A stretch of 64,000 bases of DNA, from assembly GCA_002099365.1 (NCBI GenBank), contig MSED01000013.1, positions 248,001 to 312,000 of the forward strand, read 5' to 3'. This document shows, piece by piece, positions 45,324 through 56,911 of the stretch. The stretch comes from Phialophora verrucosa (Eukaryota > Ascomycota > Eurotiomycetes > Chaetothyriales > Herpotrichiellaceae). Both the position numbers and the translations under genes were made by a program. Positions within the stretch are counted from its first letter, which is position 1; each line of letters begins with the position of its first letter. Under the pieces are notes generated by a model that ran no database searches, was not told the origin of the DNA, and was given only the letters and a program-made list of their open reading frames with translations.

Positions 45324-46404
45324 ATGTCGTATGATACCAAGGAGGAGATCCAGGCCCTGGGGGTCATAGACCCTGAATTGAAGGCAGTCAGTCTCTCTCC
45401 GTCCCTGGCTTGTGTATCTGAGAGTACCTGCTCACCAGAACCAGCTTCTCGAAGCCAACCCTCCTCCGCCAATGGAGTTCACAACTATGGAGGCCTTAAG
45501 GGAGCAGGTTAAAGATCGGACTCTGCAAGCCATCAGAGCACTCGGGCCACCAGCCCCTTCCGTCAGGCAAACTGATATCAGCTACACCACCGCTGACGGC
45601 AGCCAATTGCGGGCCAGGCTGTATCAACCAAATCCAGCGCCGGATGATGGTAGCCCGTTGATTGTGATGTATCACGGCGGAGGCTTCTGTCTGGGTATCC
45701 CCGAATCCGAAGAAAAGTCCTGTAGGGAATTCGTTCGAGTGTTTGGCTCCGTGTGTGTCTCGCCCGCGTACCGTCTTGCTCCTGAGTTTCCGTTCCCTCA
45801 GGGTCCCAAGGATGCCTGGGATGCTCTGAAATGGGCTGCAGCCAACGCCTCGTCATGGGGCGCAGATCCATCCAGAGGTTTCATCGTTGGGGGCACATCA
45901 GCTGGCGGCAACCTTGCCGCTGTGGTGACCCATCTGGCTCGCGATGAAGGGCTACAGCCGCCTCTGACGGGACACTACCTTTGCATCGCCGGGTTGGTTC
46001 CTCCTTCGCGGATGCCGGACAAGTACAAGCAGTGGGCATACAGCTACGAGCAACATAAAACAGACCCAATCAATGGGCAAGCCGTGATCGATATCTTCAC
46101 GGCCGCATACAAGCCAGATCTCGACGATGGTGTTTACAATGGACCTCTGATCCACCCCAAAAGCCACCGAGGGCTGCCTCCAGCGTTTTTGCAGGTTGAT
46201 GGGGCGGATACCCTACGTGACGATGCGTTGATCTACGAGAGGATATTACGGGACGAGTGTGGCATCGCGACCAAGCTCGTTGTGTACCCAGGTCTCCCGC
46301 ACGCCCATTGGGCCTTTTTCCCTTCTTTGAAAGCGAGCGCGAAATATTGGCAGGACCAGCTCGAGGGTATGGGTTGGTTGTTAGGTAGAACACCGGCGAT
46401 TTGA
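45324..46404 (+). CDS. Hormone-sensitive-lipase-family alpha/beta hydrolase
   Basis: Two exons (45324..45386, 45439..46404; intron 52 nt, GTCAGT...CACCAG) give 342 aa. The oxyanion-hole motif HGGGF is at residues 100-104. The nucleophile Ser175 lies in GGTSAGGN, a Thr variant of the usual GDSAGG. The acid is probably Asp278 (GADTLRDD), and the base His308 or His310 (LPHAHW). These enzymes hydrolyse short-chain esters, lactones or amides and often occur in fungal metabolite clusters. The short first exon supplies a start typical of the family. No signal peptide is visible. The next gene on the same strand, 575 bases on, is a Tri12-like efflux pump. Substrate is unknown. Confidence 0.9.
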
Positions 46405-46978
46405 TCGATGGAAATAGAGCAGATGTATCTTAATGACAATGATCAGATTCAGTCCATCAGTGAGTGGCTTCTGGCTTCGTTTGCGAGGAGTCTGCCAGTG
46501 TATTTCTCTGTCAATCATGCTTTTGGTACATTCGTCGCGCGCCGCCCACAAGGTACCGAGACTCCGGGGTGCATAACTATTGAAGGGGGGTGCCGCGGGG
46601 TAAAGGCGGGATGTCCGGGTCCCCCACAGTCAATAGGATAGCGGATCCCGCCAGCCTCCCTCACCCTTTTCCTCCTTCTTCCCGCAGGTAGCCATCTACA
46701 TCAGCACCCTTGACTCGCCTCTGTGACTCGGCCACCGGTGGATACGGGGGCGAGAGATGCCCTCAGCTCAATATGGCTAACAGACTAACTAAAGACAGCC
46801 ATGCTGTTCCTCTGGCTGAGCGGTGGACTTTTCCACGCCTGGCTTCTTTGAGGTCCTTTTATTTGGTCGAGTCTCCTTTCGTTGAGGATCATGAAATATT
46901 ATAAACTTCGGCCAAGACTGTTGTGAGTATTCCACAACCCCGGAATACCAAAAGATCCCACAGTGACTGCCAGGCCAA
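46405..46978. promoter_or_regulatory. Upstream region of the MFS gene
   Basis: This 574-base spacer lies between the hydrolase stop and the MFS start on the same strand. It contains a GC-rich patch (about 46555-46625) and TC-rich runs (about 46650-46690). It is the presumed MFS promoter; no defined site is seen. Confidence 0.45.
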
Positions 46979-49273
46979 ATGGAGTCCAAACCAGCTTCCT
47001 CCCACGACGAATTCTCCGCGGATACTGATACCCGTCACTCAGGCCGTGTCGTCGTCGACGTGGAAAAGAATGTCGGACAGCCCGAGTATTTGCAGGTCGA
47101 GGAAAATGAATCCCTGCAGAAGGAACAGAGTGTCGACGTTGACGTGACGAACCGAAATGCAATCAAAGGTGACGAGTCGGACGGCAAAGTCGATTGGACT
47201 TGGAACCAAATCCTGGCCACTGTATGTTTGTCGGGCCTCTACGTTGGTACGTTGACATTGTTGGGCCTGCCGCTACTCCAATCCCCGTGCGACCATATAC
47301 TGATTCGACTACATTGTTTTAATCCATCTAGGTTCACAGATCCCTCTCTACTTCCTAGGCGGGACTTTGACGTATATCTCCGCCAGTCTCGGTCCTCAGG
47401 CGTCTGCTTGGCTCCCGGTATCATATTCGCTCGCTCTCGGCGCGGTGACTCCATTTTGCGGCTATCTGCAAGACTTGCTGGGTAGACGCTATGTCACTCT
47501 CACAGGAGGCCTGATCCTTCTCATCGGCTGCATTGTCATGGCCACGGCTCAGACATTCCGAGCGGGAGTGGTCGCCATGTGCTTTGCTGGAGCGGGTGCC
47601 TCGATCGGAGAATTGACCGCCGTGGCTGGGTATGTGATTGATTCATTGCTGAGGCAATCAGAATAAACGAGAGTCTCGTGGATGTATGGGCTAACTCGTT
47701 TACCCGCAGCACGGCTGAGCTTGTCCCCATCAAGAAACGAGGCATCTACCTAGCCATGGTGACGGCGACCATTCTCCCGTTTGCGCCTTACCTCCTATAT
47801 GCCCAGCTCCTGGCGAAACATGCCACCTGGAGATGGGGCATGTGGTTGTGTGTGTAAGTACTGTGCATTTGGCACTTCGGCTTGCTCATGCGGCAATTGG
47901 ACTCACCTTCATGTCAGGATTTGGAATGGGATCTGGTTTACCGGCATCGCCATCACCTACTTCCCCCAATCGCAAACCCGAGCACAAGGCACTTCCAAAA
48001 AGGATATCCTGAAGAAGATCGACTTTATCGGAGGCCTGCTGTCCATCATTGGTTTGGTCCTGTTGTAAGTGCGCCATCACCCTCAAAATCCTGGTTGCTG
48101 ATATGCTCTCCAGCCTCATCGCCCTACAGGCAGGCGGCTCAAGCCACCCGTGGGTCAGCGCGTACGTGCTTGTCAACCTTTTTGTCGGCTTCTTCCTGCT
48201 CGTTGGCTTCTTTGTCTGGGAATGGAAGTTCGCCAGATACCCCATTATCCCCAAGGAACTGTTTCGAGGCCAGAACATCGTCGCTATGTGCTTTGTCGTG
48301 TCGTTTGTGTCCGGTAAGTCAAGTCAATGTCCCTTTTTCTACCGGAAATGGGAAGTCATACTCCATGGTTCTCGAAATGGTTGAAGGTCTTGAAAGCTGA
48401 CCCATTCATTGCTGGGAAGGGATGAACTTCTCGGCCCTTCTCAACTTCTTCCCGTTGGAGTTCACCACTGTTTTCGAGCCCGATCCGATCCAAATCGGTC
48501 TGAAAGACATTCCACCGGCGCTGCTCCTGATCGGAGGATCGATCGCGACCAACGCGCTGTTGACGTACTTGAAGGGACATAACCGAGAGTTGATGCTCGT
48601 CGGATGTCTCATAATGAGTAAGTCCCTGTCACATGCTCCTATCCCTCGCCGTTCTCGTCTGCTTGCGGGACTCACCCGCCCGTACGTCCAATCCCCCCAT
48701 GGCTGACCACCGCCCTATTCTCTCCCTTCCACAGCGGCATTCTCCGGCGCTCTCGCATCCATCACCCCAGACACAACCGGCGCGGTGATTGGCATTGGCT
48801 CCATGGCGGCTCTGGGCGTCGGGATGGTGACGTCGCCGGCCTCGACCATCGCCATCACCGTCGCCCCGGACTCCACCATCGCCACCTGCGTGGCTCTGAT
48901 CCTCTGCATCCGCGCGACAGGCGGCTCCATCGGCTACGCCATCTACTACAACGTCTTTGTCGAGAAGCTCACGCCCGTGCTCCCGAGATACGTCGCCGAA
49001 AATGCCGTCAAAGCGGGCCTCCCCGTCGCCGAAGCCGAGACCTTCACCGCCGTGTTTCTAACCAGTCCCCAGAACGTCACGCAGATCCCGGGCATCACGC
49101 CGGCCATCATCCAGGCCGCCACGATCGGCAGTCGCTGGGCTTACGCCGACGCGTTGAAGTACGTCTGGTACATTAGTCTGGTGTTCGGGGTGTGCTCCAT
49201 CGTCGCTTGTTGCTTCGTCGGCAATATGAACAAGTACATGACGAACCGCATTGCCGCCAAGATTGGCAACTAA
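46979..49273 (+). CDS. MFS transporter, Tri12-like/siderophore-drug efflux type
   Basis: Seven exons (46979..47246, 47332..47629, 47710..47853, 47918..48064, 48114..48313, 48420..48617, 48735..49273) give 597 aa, with every junction in phase. A charged cytosolic N-terminus of about 75 residues precedes many hydrophobic helices, consistent with the 14-TM DHA2/Tri12 architecture. The loop 2-3 signature reads GYLQDLLGRRY, and the later TAELVPIKKRGIYLA region is typical of the Tri12 family. Such pumps export toxic metabolites, drugs or siderophores across the plasma membrane. The final helix is followed by a short basic tail (NKYMTNRIAAKIGN). It follows an HSL-type hydrolase on the same strand. 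No biosynthetic backbone gene is in the window, so the cargo is unknown. Confidence 0.92.
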
Positions 49274-50156
49274 TAGCCACCCACTGACCGTATACGGGCG
49301 AAGGCGTGGAATGGAGGTGATAGTACAATCAACAGAGATACAGAGAAAGAGACAGAACACAGGCATTATGAGATAGCGACTCCTGTCCCCAAGTCTAGGC
49401 AGCACGTACGGGCAGGCAATAAAGACTCAGTTACAGTAGCGACTTGAAAAGCAATTGAATTGGCCTCGGATAGTTATTTATGCTTCGCTAGACATATGAG
49501 CCGGACGGAAATCGCGCAAAACTGCCTTGAAACCGACGTCCAGGGCGTGGGCCATTCAAAATACTTAATAATGTAGTGTGGCACGCCGAAAATATCCCAA
49601 GCCGCACAGTCGGTCGGCTCGAACCACAGCCGCTGCTTTCGAAGGCTCCGTCCAGGAATCAGCTATGTAACTAAGTTACTCAGACCATTTCCACCGCGAA
49701 GCGTGGCATACTGTAGCATGGCTATCGATTGTATTCAACGGGCGTTGCCGTGGCTCTGCTGACTGAAAGGGAATTTCGAGTTGCTATTAATTTATGCTCT
49801 ATAGACATAGGCGGTGTTCTGAACCAGGAAGACATATGGATTGCTATAGCATGACTGAGAAATTAATGGGATATATATGTTACATAAGTAGGTAGGTTGG
49901 AACGACCACCGTACCGAGCTGGACATAATTAAACAAGCCAGTAAGTCATAAGAATATCGATAAAAAATCCCCCCCAAAAATCGAAATAGGGTGAATGGTG
50001 AAAAGTTCCTCCCATATCCTCACGTTGTGCCAGTTCCAGGGTCAGTACCGGAGCGCTGTGTATAAGACAATACCAATTGCAGGCTCGACTCACAGTCCCT
50101 ACCCTACCCTACCATAGCATGCACGACGATAACAGCGCGCTTGTGTGTTAAGGCGG
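49274..50156. other. AT-richer convergent spacer
   Basis: This 883-base gap lies between the 3' ends of the MFS and CrtC-like genes. From about 49430 to 49990 it is visibly more A+T-rich than the genes on either side and has no ORF of interest. It may be decayed sequence; I saw no terminal repeats. Confidence 0.45.
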
Positions 50157-51549
50157 TCAAACCACGACGAAGTCGAATTCCTCCCACAACGCCGACCCGG
50201 ACGCCTCAACCCCGTCCACCGTGCCCGCAATCTCGCCGAGCCAGCGCGTATACACGCCCGAATCGACCTGGATGTTGAGCGGGGTGAGCGTGGCGTTCAG
50301 GAGCCCTCCATCCTCCCACGTCATGACGATGGTGAACTGCGTGGGCGTCGGCGCGAGGAGGGTCGGCGGATACGGCTTGCCGACAGGGCGGACCTGGAGC
50401 CCCGCGGAGCCGGTCGTGCAGGTCGAGGCGACGACGTGGCCGTCACGCATGAGGTATCCGCTGACGCTCTCCGTGCCGGTCGAGTCGATCGCGTCGAACC
50501 ATACGAGCTCGTAGTCCCCGAGGGTTCCGTGGCCCCAGTACCAGCTCCGCACGGCCGTCGCGAAGGGGATGTCGCCCCAGTTCTGTGGAGAGTGGTCAGT
50601 CAAGTCAGGTTCGGCCAAATGGTTCGAGTAGTAGATTGATACGGGTTCGAAAAACAAAAGCAGGATCTAATTACGTAGGAGCGGTGTGAAATGCAAGAGT
50701 AATGGCGACGAACGATGGGAGATAATCAGAGATAAGGTATGGGGGATACAGAGTCCACACATACCTTGTCGTGGTATCCGTTTCCATGGAATGTCATTTG
50801 CGAACCTCCGAAATTCATATTGACGGTCGCGGACGCCGCGGGCAGAACGTTGACCCAGCCGACGTTGGGGACAAGTTGCTCGTCCACGCCGCCGACCAGC
50901 GGGCTGCACGCATAGTGGCCCGGACCGCGCTGTTGGGGTTTTCAGTCAGCGCACCAGCCCAGTACGAGAAGATGGGTAGGAGTTATTTGGCGTCACATAG
51001 ATGGACTAATTATCATTGCCGCCCGCTTACCGAGACGAAGTCGACCGTGCCTGAAATGCCCAACTCGGGGCTATCGATCGCGATCGAGTAGCTGCTCAAG
51101 TCCGGTGCGCCTGTGAAGCTGCAGCCGCTTCCCGTCCAGTTGCCCGAAGCGCCGTTGCCGGCCGAGGTGACGGTCGCGGAAGTCGCCAGGGCAGAATTCC
51201 CTATCGTGGTGCCGTTGGCGAAGGTCCCCGTGATGGCGACGTTCAGGATGTCCTGGATGCTGGTGGTGTCGAGGAACCCGAGCGCCGAGGACGCGAAGAA
51301 GACGATCGTCACGGCTTCCTTGCCGTCCTCCGACACGGCGTCGAAGTACCACCAGTCGTAGGAGACAAGGTCGATAGGCCACACCTTGGGCCCGTCTGCC
51401 GCGTGGTCGCACGACGTGTATTGAACGTGGCTCGTGAGCGATTGCGTCGTGGAATAGGTGATGGAATCAGGGAAGCACTGGGACAGGACACCAGCCGGCG
51501 CCATGGCCCATAAGGCGGCGAGCAACGTCGATGACTTGGGACTCTTCAT
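50157..51549 (-). CDS. Secreted lipocalin-like protein of the CrtC/AttH family (Diels-Alderase-like)
   Basis: Three phase-0 exons, complement(50157..50582, 50765..50929, 51031..51549), give 369 aa. The N-terminus is a likely signal peptide (about 1-23, LLAALWAMAPAGVLSQ). The motif SYDWWYFDAVS (residues 63-73) and the following beta-strands (AVTIVFF) match the tandem-lipocalin CrtC/AttH superfamily. It contains bacterial hydroxyneurosporene synthase and fungal Diels-Alderases such as Fsa2, Phm7 and CghA, which shape decalin rings on polyketides. The later segments WYWGHGTLGDYELVWFDA and WEEFDFVVV agree with the second lipocalin half. Enzyme activity is inferred by family only. The coding exons look GC-rich beside AT-rich spacers. 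The nearest possible partners are the MFS pump and the HSL-type hydrolase. Confidence 0.78.
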
Positions 51550-52362
51550 CTTTTGGGAGGTTTGAGGTCAGGTCAACAATGGAGGATAAGGAGGGGCAGA
51601 CACAAGACAGAGACAGAGTAGTTCAGGGATTTCTCAAGGCGAGTCTGTTGACCTTCTCACCTATGGTGTTCTAATGGATTGATTTTCTACTTTTTTCGCA
51701 GACTGGCATCACGACACAAGTGTCCATAGTAGTCCATGATCTTGACTCCGTCGCCGCCATGCCGAGCAATGAGGATCACGTCGTCGCTGAACCGGCGGTG
51801 TTGAATCAGTGATTCAGGAATGTCAACCTTCCCTTTTCTGGCAGAAGGTTGGGAATGGGAGATTAAACAATTTCTTCATGTCGAGCCCAGGTGGACGGTA
51901 GCGCGACTGTACCGTGGAAGCCAACTTGACACCATGACAGAAGATATGCGACATGGCAGAGTTTGCGGAGTCGAATCCGGGAAACCAGGGGTAAGCGGAT
52001 ATATCAAACTGGGGAAGATCGACCCCCCGCTCGGGCTCGTAGCTAGCGACCGGTGGAGACGAGGGCGGACCGGTGACCGGATGGCTTGGGACTAAAGCCG
52101 GAAGCTTGTCTCGCCGAGGTTCATGGGGGTGTGGCCGAGTCAACAGGCTGACAGAGCCAGGTTGACCGATGCCGCTTGACATGCATGCACGCACCAGAGC
52201 CCCGGAGAATCGAAGCGAACGTGTGGGGCTCCACAGAGACAACAGACTGACTGGAGAAGAAGGCTGAACGATGTCGATTCGGTGGAAATGTACAGGGTGG
52301 AAGATCGGAGGCTCGTTGTTTGTCCCCAGTCCGGAAACAGCCCGGCCCAGATACCTTCTTTT
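51550..52362. other. Intergenic region, CrtC-like promoter side
   Basis: This 813-base spacer separates two minus-strand genes. It holds the promoter of the CrtC-like gene and the 3' end of the secreted orphan. No motif or RNA gene is apparent. Confidence 0.45.
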
Positions 52363-53865
52363 TCAGAGCTTCACTTCGACGACCCTGAAATTGAACATAC
52401 AGCTTGGAAGGCTCCCTGTATTGTCCATTTCTAGGAAGCTTTCGAAATCCACGGTGCCCCCACCACCGCCGTTGCAGGCTTGCGCATTTGCAATCGCCCC
52501 AGCAATGTCAATGCCCGCAGTATCCTGCAACGCAAAGATGTTGTTCCCCTGCTGGGCATGATCTATCACGCCACCGTTGTCGTGGTCGATGCCATTGATT
52601 CTGAACAATGCGCAGCCGCTTGCTACGGTGAATCCGTTCTCGGCGCGACAGACGCCGCCTGGATCGGCTGGATCGTCCTCCAATTCCGTCGTGTCGATGG
52701 TGACGTCGTAACCTATGGTGCTGAGCACGGAGCTGACGATCCAATTCTGCAGCTGCGTCTTCATCTGATCCCTCAAGTCCGCGCGCTGGGGTACGTCGTC
52801 GAGAAACACTCCGTGGTAAGCGTTCAGGAACGCCAGAGTGGTGGTGGCCGCCGAGGTGTCGACCTGCTGAGGGTCCTTGTTTGGCCCGAAGATCTGCGCG
52901 AGGACATTCTCTAGCCGCTTCTGCGTTCCGGAGACGATGTTTGCCAGCTGCTGGTTTAGCTGGTCTTCTGTGGCGGAGACCTGTTGGTCGATTGCTTCAT
53001 TGGAGGAGACGACGCTGGCGATGTCGTTGGAGTCGTCCTCGAGATCGGATTTGGTGGCTTTGATCACGAGGCGGATCTTTTTCATAAACGTGGCAGCGGC
53101 TTTGATCTCACCACCCAATGGGAGCTACAGAGACGTCAGAACTTGCACTCGTACAGTTAGGAATTCGGATACCGTGGCGGTACAGAGAGACAAAGATTCG
53201 ACTCGATCTCATCTCGAGACCGTCTTCGGTCTCCACGTACTTACAATGTCTGTGACGAGATCTGCAATGAGTGAGAAGACGGCCAGACCAATGGATTGCT
53301 TCTTTGGTGCCAAGGCTGAGACCATGGTGTTGATGAAGTTCGCGCTGTTGATTGCGTCGGCAGCGTCCTGGATGGCATCGTGGTGGTTCTGCAGCCCCTG
53401 CCACAAATTGATGTAGTTCTGCACAACGAACCCGGCTTTGGGGTCGATGAAGTTGGCGCAGAACGTGCCTTGCAAGCCGTTGAAATTGCAGTCTGTGCCG
53501 GCATCGGGATTGTTTTGACTGGACACGCTGCACTGGGGCAGCGACTGGGTCGGCGTGCCGAAGAAAGAGCAATCGAACCCGTCAAAGGGGTTCTCAGTGG
53601 GAGTGTCCTGCGAGACGAAGAACTTGGGGAAATTGTCCGCCGTACCGAACTCGTTGATGAAGCCGGAGAGGAAGCCGTCAATGTCAAAGGTGTCCCAGTT
53701 CGCTTTCGTCAGGTCGCTGGCTCCGCACGCCGTTACGGGGTTCTCACTGACGAAGCATGATGTCTGCCGTTCCGCAAGAGGGACCTTGATGCTTCCGTTG
53801 GTGGGTTTTGCTTGGACGCCGATGATGGCTGAGGCGACAAGCAAAACCAGCGTCGGTGAACCCAT
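52363..53865 (-). CDS. Secreted protein of unknown function
   Basis: Two exons, complement(52363..53124, 53245..53865), phase 0, give 460 aa. The start at 53865 was chosen because it begins a clean signal peptide (about 1-19, LVLLVASAIIGVQA). The N-terminal half of the mature protein has several Cys (TSCFVS, TACGAS, DCSFFG, QCSVSS, DCNFNG, TFCANF). It then carries amphipathic helices (NYINLWQGLQNHHDAIQDAA). The second exon has a long Gln/Asp/Glu-rich helical stretch and a Cys-containing C-terminal domain (GGVCRAENG, SGCALF, QACNGGGGGT). I recognise no family. It could be a lineage-specific secreted or effector-like protein. The spacing of Cys suggests disulfides. Confidence 0.7.
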
Positions 53866-54941
53866 GGTTTGATGGACTGTGAACAGGTGTTGAAGAATCG
53901 CCAGTAACCACATGAGTTCCAAAGCTGGAGGGAGGATGTAGGTGAGTTTATCTTGCAAGCAGGATCGTAACAGCGGGAGTATATCGCCATCGCTTTGTGC
54001 CCTCCGCCATGGATAGTCCCTCCACCCACTCCATCGATTGGACGAAATTCGCTCTGTCAGCCTGCTTGAACTTTTACAGTAGCATGCCAAATCCATGTGC
54101 CCAGTGGTGTTGAGTCATCCGGGTGAGCAGTTGGACTTGCCATGTTACAATAATGCTCTACAGGCAGGGTAAGGGGTGGACAGAGCTCATACACTAGGTG
54201 GAGATCTGTGTCTAGATTCCATTGCGAACTGCGAATCTACTGTGTCTTACACGAGACCATTCGGGTTACCCACGGGTTCTGGAATTCTCAGAGGCAAATT
54301 GGACGGACTTACGAGGTGACTCATTCCGACGTCTACCGCTCAATGGCGTGTATATACGGTAGTGATCGCATTACAATATCGGAGCTTATTAATAAGTCCG
54401 CGCCTCACCTGCAGCATACTAAAGTACAACACCCTTGAGTAGACTAGCAAAGCGTGTAAGACTTAAGCCCATCTTGATTACTTACCTAGTTTGGTGGGAG
54501 GGGGGGTGGTGGCAAGGCTAATTTGACTAGCTTGTTCTTGATTCCTACCGGATTGGGCAGGTATCCTCACAACTACGAAGTACTGGCACTGGATCGTGAG
54601 GCTGCAGCAAGTACACAACAGGCGGAAGGCGATTCGGTCCGCAAGCGATCGACATCCCTACTTCGTTAATCGCTCGCGCCGCTTCAGGCCCCAGAACAAA
54701 CTTTACCTTGCAGCAGCCGCTGATTAGCCTCGCGGTATTAATAAGTCGTACTTGGACTCATAGGTCGCGCCGCCTTCTAACGGCTTGATCATTCACGCGA
54801 TATGTCGATGACAGTGTGGCGCTTGGAGGTGTCAGAGACTTTCTCTCCCAGCTATCCGTTGTCGCTCCTTATCAACTAGTCGCATCTACCTCTTCCACAA
54901 ACACATGTACAGATAAAGCCGCGCTTTGCTCCTCACCCAGC
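53866..54941. promoter_or_regulatory. Divergent intergenic region, AT-richer
   Basis: This 1.08-kb gap lies between two divergent genes (start codons at 53865 minus and 54942 plus). Much of 54100-54500 is AT-richer than the flanks. A G-run (about 54500-54510) is the only notable feature. Confidence 0.45.
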
Positions 54942-55816
54942 ATGGAGTCTCTTCGGCATCTAGTCCTCCCATCGCAGCATGATAGAAACGGCAGCGCTGA
55001 TGCTGGAGGAGCATTCCTGTCACATCCACCGGCATCCGCACCTGAACAGGCGCGCAAGGCCAAAAGAAAGGCGAGAGCGGCGCTAAACGTCTGCCGTGTG
55101 TTCGTTAGGGTAGTCGCTCTGGCAGTGGCAGCCTCGATCATCGGCGTGCTCTCTCACGCGGCCGCTGTGTGGTTCACCACGAGGAATGTCATCCAACAGC
55201 AACAGAACGGGGTCCGCCAGCGGGCGTGGCCGAACCACCTAGACGGGTGGCCGACTTGGGTGATGCTCGGAGCCGCCGTGATTGCTGTGCTTGTGCAGAT
55301 TCTGTCGTTGTTGACATTCTGCGGCGGGGTGAGTAATCGGATTTCCGCTCATCGTCCCCAATTCAGCGCTAACCTCGCATGCTTTCCCTCCAGGTGCGCA
55401 AACTGCGCGAAACTCGCCTGCACGGCTGGGCTGTATTCTGCACATCGCTGCTCGGCATCGCCGCCTGGGTTGTGGCTGCTGCCTACTTTAAATGGCAGGA
55501 CAGTCGCGGGAAGAAGAGCTGGGATTTGTGGTCCTGGTCGTGCAGCCATAAATCGTTAGAAAATGGCAAGATGTCCTTCGAAACAATGTGCGCCGAAATG
55601 GTGAGTCGCCTGTTTCTCGTTTGACCTCCGTCAAGGTCGTTTCGATCACGGGGAACATCCTGTGTTAATTTTGTTACTCGCTAGAAATATACGTGGTACG
55701 CGTCCATCGTTGTGGCCGTGTTTGAACTTGTCGGTCTCGCTATCTTCGGCCATATTCTGTACCAGTCACGCAAGAATGGGCCGGGGTACAGCAGGATCAG
55801 TGTGTCGCACATTTAA
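54942..55816 (+). CDS. Four-TM fungal membrane protein (MARVEL-like topology)
   Basis: Three phase-0 exons (54942..55328, 55394..55600, 55685..55816) give 241 aa. A polar N-terminus with a basic run (ARKAKRKARAA) precedes TM1 (about 56-74, VVALAVAASIIGVLSHAAA). TM2 is about 105-125 (WVMLGAAVIAVLVQILSLLT), TM3 about 142-160 (AVFCTSLLGIAAWVVAAAYF) and TM4 about 206-224. A Cys-containing loop (SWSCSHKSLENGK) lies between TM3 and TM4. The conserved RAWPNHLDGWPTW segment occurs in a fungal four-TM family of unknown role, placed loosely with MARVEL proteins. Plasma or endomembrane location is assumed. Nothing in the flanking genes points to a function. Confidence 0.8.
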
Positions 55817-56178
55817 GCGGGGTATCGGCGCGGCGGCGTTTGCATATCCACACAGCCTATCCTAGTGTTGGCGATGGATAAAATGAAGTTGGACTGATCG
55901 AAAAAGCGATGATAACGCACACAATGGCTCGCTGGTGGATATGTTGATACTGAGAGGATCAACCTCTGTCGATTGCGTTCGGGTTCGCTTGGATGGTCTG
56001 GCCACTTGTGCGGGGTTGAAGATACGGAATGTGACGGCCTCACTTGACCTGCAATGATTCAAGATTATACTGGCAGTCTCGGAGCACGATGAACAGCCTC
56101 GCGAACCATTGGAAAAGAGTCGAGAAGCTGGGCAGTAAATCACCCCCGCATCGGGCCATTACAGAGGGCGCGGATTCT
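55817..56178. other. Convergent intergenic region
   Basis: This 362-base gap lies between the membrane protein and CGI121 3' ends. Terminators on both strands are expected. Nothing specific is seen. Confidence 0.45.
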
Positions 56179-56911
56179 TCAGGTAGCGCCTCGAAGAGCC
56201 ATCAGTCCCAGGATTTGGGCCTCGAGGGTTTTCGACTCGGCGACAGAGTTGTCCGGGCTAAAGTCGGAGTCGCCATTCAGAGTCGTGGTTGATCGGCCTG
56301 TAGAAGTTGCAGCGCCCAGTTTGTAGACCTTCCTGATCCTCTCCACGTCTGCCAGTTCCCCAAATGTCGAGTCATCAAAGACACACTCTCGCCCCTTGAT
56401 ATTCGCTGAGAGGTGTTGGGTAACACTTTCTAGCGTAATGTCAGGGCTCGTGGCGACCTTGAGTACGAGCAGGTTCTTCGTCGTTTCGCTCACGCCGAAC
56501 CTGCGGAAAGCGTCGCCGATCTTACAAAAAGTCAATTTGGCAACACTGGATGTACAGGCAAGAAAACCACACACGTTATTGTTTGGACTCAGCGAGAAGA
56601 CAGCCTCGGAGTGGACATTCCGCGACTTCAGCCGGTCATTGAGATAGTCATTCATGGCGCGGAAAGCGGCGGCGAGGACGTGTTTCGTGGAGACGACCTG
56701 CATCCATAGACGGAGATTAATTAATGTTCACCGGACAACAAGGTGGGACGTCCTCGCTGACCATGCTTGCATCAATGAAGGCATATTCAAAGTCGGAATT
56801 GCCAGCGAGTAATTGTTCCTTCAGAAAGGATGCGTTTTCCAGATCCGTGTACACGGCCACGTAAAGTGCCAATTCAGGTGGCATGTGGGCTAAGTTGATC
56901 TTGACAACCAT
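56179..56911 (-). CDS. CGI121: KEOPS complex subunit CGI121 (TPRKB homologue)
   Basis: Two exons, complement(56179..56697, 56762..56911), give 222 aa. The phase-0 intron uses a GTCAGC donor and GATGCAG acceptor. Family marks are the start (HMPPELALYVAVYTDLENASFL), FEYAFIDASMVVSTKHVLAAAF across the splice, and NVHSEAVFSLSPNNN. The segment FRRFGVSETTKNLLVLKV follows. CGI121 is the accessory KEOPS subunit that binds Bud32. The complex makes t6A37 on ANN-decoding tRNAs and affects telomeres. The family-typical ending (RIRKVYKLGA) is followed by a Ser/Thr/Asp-rich extension and a C-terminal helix. Cytosolic/nuclear location is expected. No neighbour suggests a linked function. Confidence 0.94.

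Noticed and set aside
49600..49680. Possible tRNA-like TCGAA segment
   Set aside because: No acceptor, D-arm or anticodon pairing could be drawn around it.
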